A stretch of 64,000 nt of DNA from Adenophora triphylla var. japonica (GCA_022495995.1 JAFEMH010002447.1:261501-325500); one strand, 5' to 3'. Positions 34,714 through 46,717 are shown, counted from the stretch's first letter. Numbers and translations are program-made. Notes: a model not told the origin generated them from the sequence alone.

Positions 34714-36356
34714 TCACGGGGTGGCTACTGCCGCTGATGTTGTTACTCCTTCCTCCAAGTTATCATCACCTTTTGCTGCAGAAGATCCTTCTCCTACATC
34801 CTCTCCTTTAGCCTCCAAAATCTTCAAGAGGGAACGTTGTTGCTCAACATTCCACTCTGTGTGCTTCCCGGCATAGAACTCCTCCATCATTTGAATTTTG
34901 ATTGCAACCATACTCTGGGCAGCAGAAGCCATCATATTCTTCTTCAAATCTTTAATCTCGTGCAGCTGTGTGTCTTGAAGGGAAGACATCCCTGTCATCA
35001 AGCTTTCCACTTCCTTCTACAAATCTCTAATCTTCTTTGCCCCAGCTTCACTCTGTTTCTTGACTTGAATATTTTCCAGCACTAGCTTCCTATTTCTTTC
35101 CTCCAGACTACTCATTTTCGCCTTAGCAGTTTCAATACCCTATAAAAGCCAAAAAAAAAAAAATTCAAATAGTAACCTTAAGATACATTATTCATTTTAG
35201 GAATATATTAAACTCCGTTTTTCATAGAAACCTACCACTGCAACCCTTGCCAAAGCTTCTTCCGCATCTCCTAAGCCCGTTTCATCCAAAATAATTACCT
35301 CCTTGGAACTGCTCTTCCTCTTCTTTACCCTGGCTCCAACAGAAGGTGCCTCCATCTCCCTTTTGGGCACCAACAGTTGATTGCTCGCTTGGGATTGACC
35401 CACAAAGTCCTGAAGGTCTTTAAGAGAGAAAGCAGCAGTTGATTTTGAAACTGTCAAAAGAAGCACACTATCAGAAGAAGGCGAGAGTCAAGAAACACCA
35501 AGAAGAGTTACACAAGGATCAAATAATCTTACCGGTAGACATTCCAGTGGAGGGTGGTATCTCTTTATTCTCAGGAACGATTACGTCCTCACAAGGTTGG
35601 AAGGATCTTTCCCCTTCTGATAACTCTAACAGTCTATTCACCTTCCCAATCGTTTCTGCAGATGGAGGGAAAATCTTCACCCAATCAATAGCTGCAAAAA
35701 CCAACAGAAAAATTACAACAGGTAAGTGTGGGAAAGAAGAGAAAATTGGAATTTATAAGAAGGATACCTTCCCTATTCCACTCAGTCGCCAAGAAGTCTC
35801 CTTCCTCCAAAGAGTCCTTCTCAACAAAAAAGTACTTCAATTTCCAACCCCTATCACTTATAGTCACTTTTAAAAACAGAGGCTTCATTCCAGACCTAGT
35901 TTTAAGAAGGTATCTCGTGGAACCGAAAGTTTGGAGTTCATACACAAAAGCTAACTCCTTCAAACCTATATCTAAACCGAATTCACGGTTCACCCTCAAG
36001 ACACAGGAAAAGATCCTCTAAACCATGGGCATCACTTGTACGAAAGCAAGGTTAGTCTTTCTAAAAAACTCGTTTATCATTGCAGGGAAAGGATAAGAAA
36101 ACCCTAGAGTAAAAGGATACTCATAAAAGCAAATCCATCTCGGGGAAACGAAATCCGACCTAAGAAGAACATCAAACGGCCTAAAGATGGTAGAATCTGG
36201 GAAGCAGTGTCGATCTTTGATAGATTCGATCAGTTCGTTGTTGAAAACACAAATTTCTTCATCTGGTTTTTTCAACAAACCTTCACACGAAAAACCCCCG
36301 TCCTCATGTGAACTCGAAGGATTTTTCGCGGTTTTTCCCTTTTTTGATTTCACCAT
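34714..36356 (-). pseudogene. Antisense spliced gene of the Retand-like element (gypsy-type transposon ORF)
   Basis: Between pol and the 3' LTR, on the opposite strand. Exons inferred from frame and GT-AG borders: 36356-35768, 35691-35533, 35450-35236 and 35140-34714. Exon 1 starts MVKSKKGK and holds FYEYPFTLGFSYPFP, VNREFGLDIGL and YELQTFGSTRYLLK, typical of the plant 'putative gypsy type transposon' domain. Exons 2-4 give a Ser/Glu-rich linker and a Lys/Glu-rich coiled coil ending in SAAVATP. A TAG at 36018-36020 replaces the Trp expected after MPMV, and another stop lies near 35015 (RDL*KEVES). Extra antisense ORFs are known from Tat elements; their function is unknown. Exon borders are inferred. 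Confidence 0.72.
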
Positions 36357-36647
36357 TTTTGAAAAAAGAAACAGGAAGAGAAAGAGAGGAAAGGATTTTT
36401 ATCTTCGAAGAAGAAATCACTGCCGTGAAGAGGAATGGATGAAAATGATTGGAAAAGATAAAGGGGAAAGTGAAAAGAGATTTCGGTTTTAAGCCCTAGA
36501 TCTTGGGAGTAGTTACGTTAATTAATTGGAGATTAACCCCTCAACCGCCACATATCTTCTCCATTAATTAACCGCAGAGCATCTAGAAGGTTGTGGAAAA
36601 AACTGATCTCTTAAAATTCTTTTAAAAGACAGTTTTTTGGGGACAAT

Positions 36648-37226
36648 TGTTATGGGTAAAATTCAGGATTGATACATCTTGAGTTTTTATTAGCATGTCA
36701 ACATCTTCACACTCGAGGGCAAGGTAAAAATTATTTATTTAGAACAATTATTTATTTCTGTTATATTTTATCACAGGGATAAAAAAGCACGTGAGAAAAG
36801 CCATGACCAACAGACTCCTTTCAACGGATCGAAAACTAAGTCAAGATGAGGATGACTCACCGAGATTGTAGGGGAGTTGGTTAGGATTTGATTTTTTCTG
36901 TTTTCTTTTTATTATTTAAAGCTCATGGCTGGAGAGAAAAGGACACGAACATATATACACACGCATTACACTCACATAGCTCAAGAACACATTGTAATCC
37001 GCCATAGCTTTCTACCTTGTAATTCATTGATAATACAATTGTTTGGGAAGGTAGGTGCTCATAATCACCTCCCGAGGTTTTGTGCCGGCGAGATAGTTAT
37101 CTCAAGGGTTTTCCTCGTTACATGACCGAGCCATCTTGATTACATTATTGCATCGATTTTATTCCATTGCACCCTCCTTCGTTTCATTTCAAATTTCTTC
37201 TTTGTTGATTGTTTTTTACCAAAACA
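36648..37226 (+). mobile_element. Right LTR of the Retand-like element
   Basis: 579 bases, TGTTATGG...AAAACA, followed by target duplication GTGCT at 37227-37231. It matches the left LTR closely, so the insertion is moderately recent. The purine-rich GGGGACAAT before it is a weak polypurine tract. Confidence 0.92.
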
Positions 37227-37231
37227 GTGCT

Positions 37232-39032
37232 ATACTGCTATCATTATATGCTCTTGAATATTCTTTGGTAATTTTCAATTAGTAATATTTCACGAGACTG
37301 TATATCTATATATTCTGTAATTGATGTGCATTTGTTATATTGAGTTAAATTGACATTTCTCTCTTTGAGTATCAGAAGTTTATGTACTTTATTTTAACCA
37401 TTTTTGTAATGCTAAAGCTGACTATTTACTCTCTGTGGTCATGCAATTGAAATGATGTGAATACGTTCTTGTACCCAAAATTGTACTTATGATCAGGGTC
37501 TAGGCAATCATAAAAGCTCGTCATAAGTGTGTCTGAGTGCCAAAGTATGATGCAATATTTGAAATCCTAGATCATCTTATGCCTTTATAAACATCATAAT
37601 GGCATTATAACTTTTACCTTCATTCATGCTCCAAATAGGAACATGGAAAAGATTTAAAAACAGCCCTTTGCTCCTCGCAGAGCGTTGAAACAGTCAACAG
37701 ATCTTTGTCCAGTTCACAGGTTTCGTCATCATGGTCCTGCTTATCTTGTGCCCATTAAACTTGCTTCATGATAATAAATAGGACCCTTTTGAGCCCTTTT
37801 GTGTCTATTACTTCGTGTTTTCACCTCACCACCGACCAAAACTCTTCACACGAAAATATGGGTTGATGTCTCTTTTGGCCTTGCAATTGCTGACTCTCCT
37901 TAGTTGCTGTTGTTGGAACACTGTCATACCAAGTTCTTTCCCCGTGAACGCTGCTCAGTTAAGGTTGTGTCATTTTAGGTTGCATTAGGATAGGGTTCGT
38001 TGGGTTACTGTGTTGATCCAGATTTTGTGATTTGACTATTTGATACAGATCCAAAAGGGCATCATTTTTTTTTCTTGTCTAAGTTTACACTTGGGTTTGC
38101 TTTTATATGAGGTGTATATGAAAAAGAATAAACCCCAATGTACATATGAGGGGTCCATTATTGTCCTTAGTTTTCTTTTACTAGTCAGGAGCGTTCTGGT
38201 CCAACCCTCCATATATAATCATTTCTTGACTAAGCCTTGAAGTTTTTGTATCTGCAACAGAGCTCAGGAATAATGCACAACTATGTATGTTATCCAGAAA
38301 GTGCTTAACAGTTAAGATGCTGATATTCACATTCTGAAAGTTAACTAGCAATTCCATGATACTAATCATAGGAAGAAAAGATAGAGCAAATATAGAGGCT
38401 AATGATGAGTACATAATCATTTACTTACAAGTAAAAGGAAGCATAATATGGCGTTTTGGTTGATTTCAGTAAATACCAATAACACCCCAAGAAATTGAAG
38501 GCCAGATTTGATTTTATATGTAATATTTATTTATTTGGATCACTATGCATAAATGTACATTTTTTATGTGAGAATCTTTGGTTTGTGTCTTATAGTAATT
38601 CACTTGCTTGATTTGATTTGATAGTTCTACTTTGGCATTCTATCCTTGTTGAAACCGTAACAGTTTAGAGTTTTTTGCTTAATTGTTTGCGTTTTTCCTC
38701 ATCGCAGATATGTGAAGGAAAAAGATCGTAGATGCTGAGCAACCAAGTTAAGCACTATCAACGTTGATGCATTTATTTTGTTTATCATAGTTTTACTGAG
38801 TTTTGACAGACATTTTTTGTTCAAATATTAAGTGGTTGAACTAAGCATGGATGTGTTATAGATTTATGATGTCCTTTTGATCTTGGCCAGACAGTAGTAC
38901 CAAATTAGGTTGAGTTTTTCTTAATGAAATTGTAGTCTTTTGATCTATAATAGCAATTTTATTGAAAAGTGTGTTTGAATTTTGATTTTTAGGTTTGGTT
39001 TTATTATATAATTACAATTCATTTAGTATATA
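37232..39032 (+). other. Right arm of CACTA no. 1, no gene recognised
   Basis: This resumes the CACTA body after the Retand-like insertion. It is AT-rich. Short frames exist (for example one from 37866 with a Leu-rich start), but none shows the catalytic half of TNP2 or a TNPA-like protein. Possible exon borders (CCTCATCGCAG near 38707) suggest it may once have held the last exons of a transposon gene. Confidence 0.4.
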
Positions 39033-39326
39033 CTCCCTCCGTCCACTTACTTACTTCACACTTTCTATTTTGGGTGTCCAAATACATACTTCACACTTTA
39101 TTTTTTTACCTAAAATGGAAAGTTTTTATTATTAAAATATTAACCCTACCCCACTCATTCTCTCTCCTACATTATTTTAATACTCACAACACCATTATAA
39201 TTTACTATTCTCTCCACTCATTCTCTCTCCTATTTTACTTTTACACTCACAACATTTATATCATTATTTTTTTCCTTAATCCACGCGTGAACAGTAACTG
39301 TGAAATATGCAAGTGGACGGAGGGAG
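39033..39326. mobile_element. Stowaway-type MITE
   Basis: 294 bases with inverted ends CTCCCTCCGTCCACTT and AAGTGGACGGAGGGAG, flanked by TA on both sides (39031-39032, 39327-39328). It is inside CACTA no. 1 and has no coding capacity. Confidence 0.92.
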
Positions 39327-39439
39327 TATAAAAGAATGAACATTCAATTCATTTTGAGACGAATGGAGTAGTTCATATTGATGATTAAGATTTATATTTT
39401 GGGATACAAGCTTGTTTGGGTCGTTGAAAGCCAACCTTA

Positions 39440-39882
39440 AATCTTTCCCTCCAAAATTATATTTTGGCGCAAAATTACATTAGGGTCGGCAACGCGCGTC
39501 CCTAATAATTTCCCGGGACAAAAAATAAATTGGCGCAAAATTAATATTAGGGTCGGCGACGCATGTCCCTAATAATTTCCCGGGAAAAAATTAAATTGGC
39601 GCTAAATTAATATTAGGGTCGGCAAATCCGACCCTATTAACTCGTCCAAAAAAAAATTGGCTCCAAAATAATCCCCACTAAATTAATTTTTAGGACCGAT
39701 GCATGCCGTCTTTAATACATTATTGGGGACGGTGACGGGGGTCCCAAAGTTTTAGAGTCGCCCTTTATTCCGGACCCCAAAGTTCCGTCCTTAAGGCCGA
39801 CCCAAATACCTTTAGGGACGGCAAATTGGACTTTAGGGACGGTGACGAGCCGACCCTAACGAGTATGTTTCTTGTAGTAGTG
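39440..39882. repeat. Subterminal repeats of CACTA no. 1
   Basis: Three or more copies of a block of about 70 bases (ATTAGGGTCGGC...GTCCCTAATAATTTCCCGGG...TTGGCGCAAAATTA) between 39450 and 39640, then looser TTTAGGGACGG and CGACCCTAA motifs to the end. Arrays of short motifs next to the ends bind the element's own proteins in En/Spm; here that is inference. Confidence 0.75.
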
Positions 39883-41739
39883 ATATGATTTTAACCTACC
39901 AATTATGTTTTAACCTACCAATTATGGGTCGGATCCATGAAATACAATGTATTTTAATTAAAAATGTAAAGAATTAAGAAAGTTAACAAAAATGATAAAA
40001 GTAAATAATTCAAAGAACGATTGAAATAATGTTGAAGTATTTAATGCAAACAATTTATTAAAATATATTACTCGTACAAAAAAAAAATCAATTTTGCTAA
40101 TTAAACTTGGGATAATAGGAGAAAGAGAAAAACAAAACTGTTAAGAGAAAGAAATGGAGAGAGAGAGAATAGCAAAGATGGAGGACAAATAAAATTAATT
40201 GAAAATGTAGGTAGCAGGGCTCGAACATGAATTTGAAAGGAAACACCAAAAAGCTTTAATTTCACCCCTTCTACCGCTAAACCGCACCACACACTGATGT
40301 TAATCTTGAAGTTAATTATATATATATACCTATATAACAAAAAATATGGGGGGGGGCAAAAAAAAAAAATTTTCACTGCACTTGGCATTGGGAGGGGGCG
40401 AGTGCCCCTCCCTGACCCCCTGGCTCCGCCCCTGACCACACCCCTAAGTACACCAAGTCTAATGTATTAAAAAGTTACCACATAATCCAACGTACTTCAA
40501 ATCTCATTTCAAATAATGCAAATAAATGGATGGAGTTAGATTTCTCTAACGGAATGATGATGTGAAAAATGTTTGGATTATCTAAACTCATTAAAAAAAA
40601 AAAAAAAGACAAAAACACACCCATTACTGTTATTCTTCTTCTTCATCCCCAAAACACATCTTCAATTACAATACTCTCCCTTTACCCGCCTTCTCTACAA
40701 CTTATCCTCCATGGCCGCCCAACTGCCCTCCTCTGCCCCTACCCATCCCCTTCTCAACCCGCTTGGCCTCCTATGTTTCTATTGTTATGGAATTTAGGAA
40801 AAAGTTATGGGGGATTCGAAGATGCTGTTAAAGCAATTTTCCAAACCTACTTGGCCTCCTCTGAGTGTTGTTTTGTTATGAATAAGGTGGTGGTGGTGGT
40901 GGTAGTGCAGTGTTGGTAGAGGAAACTATGACGATGGTAACCAAGATGACAATTAAATAAAGTGTTCATTTTTTTTTTTTTTCATTTGATAGTTTGAATT
41001 TAATAAAATGGGGTTGTTGATTTTTTTCTTTTTTTTAACTAGGGCCAGTGTTCGGACATTAGTGGATTTAACAGTTAGGATGACACGTTGAATTCCTATT
41101 AGTTATTAAACGAAGTTGTCGATTTAACAAAATTTGCATTAATTGTAACCAAGATGACAAAGTACATACGATTAAATGTTCATTCTTTTTACATTGCAAT
41201 AGCCGTAAATTTTGCTATAGTGCGTTCTATATTTTCGTCATTCACCCGTTTTGTCTTTGAGTTCATCCCTCCATCAATATGTCTTTACTCACGATAAAAA
41301 TAATATCACGTTGGTCAAAAATCACATTCAGTTAAAAATAATTGACGGAGTTAGAGGTTCCGTTATAAAATGCTGACAGAGTTAGCTGGTGGGGGAAATT
41401 TATGGTTATATTCATGGTAGGTGGATTAAAACTGATAAAAAAAAATATATAGATGGTTAAAAGCAAAGTTAAATCAAAGTACAATGGATTATGAAAGTAA
41501 CTAGAAAGAACTGCATTATTGCAGCTTCTTAGAACCAGATATTTTTCTTCCCTAGCTAGTATATGTCACTGCTCTCTACGCAGTCTAGCTTTTAGGATTC
41601 TTATAGAAACTCTTAACAGCACCGTGAATTGGTAATTTTTCCTCTTTCACATCTTTAATTTCTTAAGACGCGTAGGTCTCTGAGTTTACACATGCTATAT
41701 ATAAATAGATAACTTTGCTCGCATTGGTATTCCTTTTTT
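39883..41739. other. AT-rich region without recognised genes
   Basis: It starts with a 20-base direct repeat (TTTTAACCTACCAATTATG, twice). A GC-rich stretch at about 40396-40434 reads on the minus strand CAGGGGCGGAGCCAGGGGG, a common terminus of plant hAT-like elements; no matching other end or 8-base duplication was found. The Pro/Leu-rich frame at 40569-40919 and the GGT-repeat run near 40890 show no domain. Confidence 0.4.
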
Positions 41740-41744
41740 TTTTA

Positions 41745-42200
41745 TTTATTTATTTATTTATTTATTTATTTTTTTTTTTTTTTTTCGATACCTGTTCCCG
41801 CCTCGCTTGACTAATCCCGACCACCTGCGCACCGCCTCGCATGCCTACAGAGAGTGAATTGGCGGGATGTGCCTCTATTAGCCTAGTGCTAGCACTCTTA
41901 TACTCCAGTAGCCCTGCTTGAGCTCCTACAAGGCATTTACATCACTCTTACATCAACAATCGGGCCGCTCCAAAAGCTTCCCGCGAGGCAATTGCATCAC
42001 TCTTACAACACCAATTGGCTGCTCCAGCTGCTCCTGCCAAGATTCGAACTCCCCACACTGAGGATACAAACCCAGCAATGCTGCGTCCTTAACTACACGG
42101 ATGTGCCCCGGGAGGCTCCTAAGGACCCTGGAACCAAGGTAGGAATTAAAGCCCAAAGAATCCCCTTGGGGGGACTCGAACCGGTGGCCTCCCATTTACA
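41745..42200 (-). mobile_element. SINE-like, tRNA-derived repeat (possibly with two tRNA-like heads)
   Basis: Read on the minus strand: GGTTCGAGTC (about 42178), then a second tRNA-like piece with TGTAGTTAAGGACGC (about 42099) and GAGTTCGAATC (about 42052), resembling the A and B boxes of RNA polymerase III promoters. Anonymous sequence follows, then an A-rich tail with an AAAT run (41745-41785). This layout is that of a plant SINE. No clear target duplication was found; two tRNA-like heads would be unusual. It could instead be tRNA-like debris within another TE. Confidence 0.45.
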
Positions 42201-42310
42201 TCACTCTTCCTTTTAGTATTTAATAAAGCCCTTAGATTAAAATAGTATAGCAAGTGTGAAAATTCTTTAAAGTTTAATAAGTCGGCATGCGTTTATCAAT
42301 TACTCCCTCC

Positions 42311-42982
42311 TAATAGAATAGGGAGACAAAGGGTAAAATTGGAAGAAAAAAGAAGAAATCAAGAAATAGGAGAATCATGTTCATGGTTGAAATCATGAGC
42401 AGGTCATGAAGCTGACTATGAGTGTTGGATACTCGGACAGCAAGAATCATGGACATGGTTGAAACCATAGGCAATCTATGGAACTGCCTGAATTCCTGGA
42501 TTGGGCATGTTTTATTCTAATTTCGGGATCTCTTTTCATCCAAGGTTTAAGGTTTGTTCCTAGGGTTCTATATAAATCAAGTGGCAGCCAAAATTATTGT
42601 GTGCTATGGAAATTAGCTAAAGAGAATCTGTAAAATCTAGAGTCAAAGACATTAATATTTATTTAGGGTGCCCTTAGGGGCATTCCATGAATGACCTAGG
42701 TTATGTCTAGGGGCATTATGGGTAATCTGTGTTTACATAGATAGAGGGTATGACTCCGAAGGAAGATCATGGGTTTTAATTGTAACACAACAGATTTGAT
42801 ATTATTGAATATCCTGACTTGGTAGTGTTTTCGGTTGTAGTTTCTTTGTGAGATGAACTGGGTGAACAAATCTCGTGTTCCTGTATTTTATTTCTTTCGC
42901 ATGGATATTGTTGCATGTTATTCTCTTCTTTGTACAATTCGTTTGAGACAATTAATGCTCGAAGACCATCAATTCACAATAA
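42311..42982 (+). mobile_element. Left LTR of the short LTR element
   Basis: 672 bases matching 44209-44858 with many scattered differences. It contains two imperfect copies of an AATCATG-ACATGGTTGAAACCAT unit and ends CTCGAAGACCATCAATTCAC just before the PBS. The divergence from the right LTR is larger than for the other elements in this window. Confidence 0.75.
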
Positions 42983-42983
42983 C

Positions 42984-42995
42984 TGGTATCAGAGC
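42984..42995 (+). promoter_or_regulatory. Primer-binding site of the short LTR element
   Basis: TGGTATCAGAGC, a perfect initiator tRNA-Met PBS, one base after the left LTR. Confidence 0.88.
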
Positions 42996-44208
42996 TTCGG
43001 TTGAAAGATTAGGACTGCTCAAAATTGATTTTGATTGGATGTGGGCTGCAGGAACAGAGATCGAAATTGGGGGATGCAAAGATTCAGATGGAGTTATGGT
43101 ACTTATACCCAATAGGATCAAGGTTTCATAAATCCAGATGTATTTGGGATTGAAGGGATTCAGATCGGGGTTGTAGAGATTCAATCAATAGTAGAACACA
43201 AATTTAAAATCAGGGTTGCAGAGATTCAGATGGGTTTAAGGCTACAGAGATCTAGGTGAATCTTGTGTTACTGAGGTTTTAGTGGGAGCAACGAAGATAT
43301 GAAAAGAATGAACGAGTAAGTTTCTAGGATTTGATAGGTGTGGACCGTGTCCAATTGGCACAAATTTCATGAGAGGCAAAATTTGGTACAAATTTTGGCA
43401 CAATGGTATATATTTTGGTACAACGATGCGGTACGGTACGATACGGTGTGGTACGGTGAGGTACGAATTTCGATGCAGTTGCAAAATTTCGTGTGAGGCA
43501 GATTTCAGGCAGAATATATGTAGTAGAGGTATAGAGTACGAGCATTAAAGGTACATGGTATGTCCAACTGCATGATGCAGAGGACATTCAGAGGCGGAAG
43601 ATAAACATAGTCTCCATGAACAATGGGATAGCGAAGGTTGGTGGTCGCCTCCGAACTGCGAGATATGGAGGATTACTCGAGAAGCTAACTTGGTAGCTTG
43701 GGGTAGGTTGTTGAACACCACATTAAACACTTCCACATGTGGTTCCTGAGGAGGAGTCCTAGGTGCGAAGGTGGCGAAGCCAAGATGGCCACGTTGAGAA
43801 GTGAAAACTTTCTCAAGAATTGGTATGTTGATCGTGGGTTTATGGGTCAAGTCGGCTGATAATATAGACATGAAGTCAACGACATCAACATGAATGGATC
43901 CACATGAACTATAGATGTGATCTATTGCTTGGGAGACATAGAAGGACCAAGACCATGTAAGCCTGTTGGAATCACATTGTTCATAGGTGGGCATTAGAAG
44001 GTGAAACGGGATGGTTTCAAAGAGGATTACGGGGGTGAAGACTCAAGGCAAGAAATCCGGATAACATGTTGAAGACTCGTTCACTTCAACTCGTCTCGGT
44101 GGCTAGGTGCAGCCGCAAAAGGAATTACCAACAATGATTGGATGTCAATCTCGGGTGAGAGTTTAATGGAGGTAGTCATAGAAGTTGGTTTGTCTCCAGG
44201 TGGGAGAT
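42996..44208 (+). other. Internal region of the short LTR element, non-coding
   Basis: About 1.2 kb with no gag, protease or polymerase motif in any frame. A low-complexity run of GGTACGGTACG-type units lies at about 43429-43466. A minus-strand frame of 149 codons (43994-43545) has no recognised domain and is probably chance. It ends in a polypurine tract. Confidence 0.55.
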
Positions 44209-44858
44209 TGTTAGGATATGGAGACAAAGGGTAAAATTGGAATGAAGAAGGAAGAAATCAGGAATTACGAGAATCATGTCCATGGTTGAAACCGTGGGCA
44301 AGTTATGAAGATGGCTGATAAGTGTTGGAGACTCGAACAGCAAGAGTCATGGGCATGGTTGAAACCATGGGCAGCCCATGGAACTGGCTAGACGAATTCC
44401 TGGGCGGGGTTTATTTTGTTCTAATTTCGGGGTTTCTTCTTCTCCAAGGTTTAGGGTTTGTTCCTAGGGGCCTATATAAACCAAGCGGGAGGTGTAGCCG
44501 CAAGAGAATCTGTGAGATTCACAAAGTGAGTCAAAGATATTGATAGATCTTTGGGGTGCTCTTAGAGGCATTACATGGATGACCTTGGTTATGTCTAAGG
44601 TTGTATGGGTGGTGTGCGTTTACATAGATAGAGGGGATGACTCCATTGGGAGATTATGGGCTTTAATTGTAATACGACACATTTGATATTATTGAATATT
44701 CTTGCTTGGCAGTGCCCCAGATATAGTTCCTTTGTGGGATGAACTAAGTGAACAAATCTCGTGGTCTTGTCTTTTATTTTTTTTCATATGGATATTGTTG
44801 CATGTTGTTCTCTTATTTGTATAATTGGTATGGGATAAATACTGCTCGTAGACCACCA
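44209..44858 (+). mobile_element. Right LTR of the short LTR element (main part)
   Basis: Begins TGTTAGGATATGGAGAC right after the polypurine tract. It is interrupted at 44858 by CACTA no. 2; its last 11 or so bases (after the CCA duplication) lie at 63000-63010. The homologous intact sequence is seen near 42960-42982, where GACCATCAATTC corresponds to GACCACCA|ATTCC across the insertion. Confidence 0.8.
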
Positions 44859-45170
44859 CACTACAAGAAATAAGCACTTTTACAACGTTTAAAAAACGTT
44901 GTAAAAGGTGTTTCATAACGTTTTATGAAACGTTGTGATATGTAACGTTGTAATAGGTCCAAACTTAAGACAACGTTTTTAAAATGCTGTAAAATCGTTG
45001 TTTTAACGTTGTTCTTGTTTCAGTGTTTCTTTTAACAACGATTGTATAAACGTTGTTACAATTTTTCACAACATTTTTAAGAATGTTGCTAAAAAATACC
45101 ACAACGTTTTAGTTAAATGTTGTCTTTAATTTTACAATGTTTTTTTTTGTAAAACGTTGTGAAAAGTATT
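44859..45170. repeat. Subterminal AACGTTGT repeats, left end of CACTA no. 2
   Basis: At least ten copies of AACGTTGT/ACAACGTT, some back to back as short palindromes (AAACGTTGTAAAAGG). The right end (62740-62996) carries the same motif in the same density. They are probably the binding motif for the mobilising transposase complex, as in other En/Spm elements. Confidence 0.82.
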
Positions 45171-46344
45171 TATTTTTTAAAAAAATCACCTTTCCCCCAA
45201 ACTATCCAATTAATCCTGTTGCAAAATATTTATTTCCTGTTCACATCACAAATTAATTTAACACTCAATTTTCACAGAGAAACATTGTAATAATAAATCA
45301 TTGTCACAAAAATAGATGTAGCAATAAACATTCACATAGTTTTCTAACTTAAGGAATTGAATTTTACTTCATTTACCTAATAAATACTTTGAACATATCT
45401 ATTACATAACACACATATTCCTCCAATTAGAAACTGCCCCTCCATCTACAAACTAAAAGCTAGTCTGCGAATTTTGTACCATTGATAGCTTCAGGTTACA
45501 TTTCTGCATAACTGCTTCACAAATCCAACTCATAGGATATCAATATTTCAATTATGTAATTCCTATAGAGTTTATGTAAAACGATATTGGAAACTAATTA
45601 TAATATCATCACATCATAATGATCAAGGTCTAAATGTTTTTGAAAGCTTTGAAGTTCATGTTATGCATGGTATGGCTAGGGTCTTAAATGGAAAAAGAAG
45701 TGCAGATAAACAGGCAAATGGTATGGTGATAAGCTGCACCTTCTGCAGTTTTCAAACTATATACTGCCATGATTAAATACTTAAAAAAATAGAAAAAACT
45801 CATTTAAAAAGTCAAACATCTACTGATCGTAGCAATTCCTGTTTATCTTATCGTTAAATAGAATTATAATTGTATCCTCTTTCAGCCTTTCAGGAAAGAG
45901 AACATTGTTTGTTTTTGAAAAATCACAAATGTATTAATGGAAGGATGACCAATCAAGGAAAAATGGTAATTCAAATTAATTTATTACTTTTCTGTGTAAA
46001 CTTGAAAATTTACACAAGATCAAAACACATTACATAAATTGTAGATCACAGTTCCATTGAATGATGCTCCAAGTATTAAAAAAGAGAGATTCGTTGAATG
46101 TTCAGCATTAAACTCAGGATAAATAACCAAGAATCTCTGGTGGTGACTTGATCAAATCTATTAACTAAGCACTTTAGAAGTGATAGAACTTTTCAAATTA
46201 ACATATATGGACAATATATCAAATAGAGCAAAACTGGCACTTTTAAGGAAAATACAATAAATATTATGAAAATCATAAGCCTTCTAAAATGTTTAAAAAG
46301 AAAAAACAGTGAAATAAAAGGAGCAGCAATTAAAGATTATACCT

Positions 46345-46412
46345 GATCGAAATCCTTCAGTTTCCCTAACAAGACGGCCAAGGGATTTCTCCTCCATTTT
46401 CAAAACCTTCAG
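46345..46412 (-). other. Exon-like block of unknown origin in CACTA no. 2
   Basis: Minus-strand block between an AG (TTCTGAAG) and a GT donor (CGATCAG|GTATAA), reading VLKMEEKSLGRLVRETEGF. It has exon-like borders and composition but I cannot match it to METE, RecA or a transposase. It may be a third captured fragment. Confidence 0.3.
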
Positions 46413-46717
46413 AAGATTAAAATCACAGAATAAAGCAAACCTAATTGAAAATAGAAATTTCTATTGATAAGGAAAGAGAAAGACACTTACAGAAAAAGAA
46501 GCGCTGATACAAGACACCTTAGACAGATAACTGATACAAGAGAATCAACTAATTAATCTGTTTGGGTTTCCGTTTAAAATTCAATAATGGGCAAAATAAT
46601 GAAAAAACATCACTTAGACGAACTTCTTTTTAATTGTGCATATGTGTGTAATTCTTTTTTTTTCTATAGTCAAAAGTGAAATCGAATATCATATGCGTAA
46701 CTGATGAATTCTAAACA

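Larger units (their letters stand above)
27524..37226 (+). mobile_element. Retand-like Tat-lineage Ty3/gypsy element, 9.7 kb
   Basis: LTRs 27524-28112 and 36648-37226 start TGTTATGGGTAAAATTC and end CCAAAACA. The target duplication is GTGCT (27519-27523 and 37227-37231). The order is PBS, gag, protease, RT, RNase H, a second archaeal-type RNase H, integrase, then 2.9 kb with an antisense gene before the 3' LTR. The dual RNase H and antisense ORF are marks of the Tat lineage; lineage choice (Retand rather than Ogre) rests on size and gag style. The LTRs differ by scattered substitutions and a short deletion. Stops in gag and pol make it inactive. Confidence 0.88.
11151..39882 (+). mobile_element. 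CACTA (En/Spm) transposon no. 1, 28.7 kb with nested insertions
   Basis: The left end is CACTACAAAAAAAG at 11151 and the right end TTTCTTGTAGTAGTG at 39882; both are flanked by the triplet ATA (11148-11150, 39883-39885), the 3-base duplication typical of CACTA elements. Subterminal motifs around TTAGGGAC and TAGGGTCGG occur at both ends. Inside, a plus-strand transposase remnant starts at 26339. The length comes from later insertions of a Tork copia, a Tekay gypsy, a Retand-like gypsy and a MITE. Own sequence is roughly 11151-11555, 26130-27523 and 37232-39882, about 4.5 kb. It is defective. Confidence 0.8.

Noticed and set aside
37866..37990. Signal-peptide-like short frame in the CACTA no. 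1 right arm
   Set aside because: About 40 codons with a Leu/Cys-rich start but no further domain or gene context; not enough support.
40396..40434. hAT transposon end
   Set aside because: The CAGGGGCGGAGCC motif is suggestive, but no partner end or 8-base duplication was found, so no element was called.
40569..40919. 116-codon frame near 40.7 kb
   Set aside because: Starts in a poly-A/Lys run and ends in a GGT repeat; no domain or promoter.
42030..42190. Possible tRNA gene
   Set aside because: Box-like motifs are present but no cloverleaf could be built with a proper acceptor stem and anticodon arm; SINE-like origin fits better.
43545..43994. 149-codon minus-strand frame in the short LTR element
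   Set aside because: No recognised domain, low-complexity composition and a position in a non-coding interior; probably chance.
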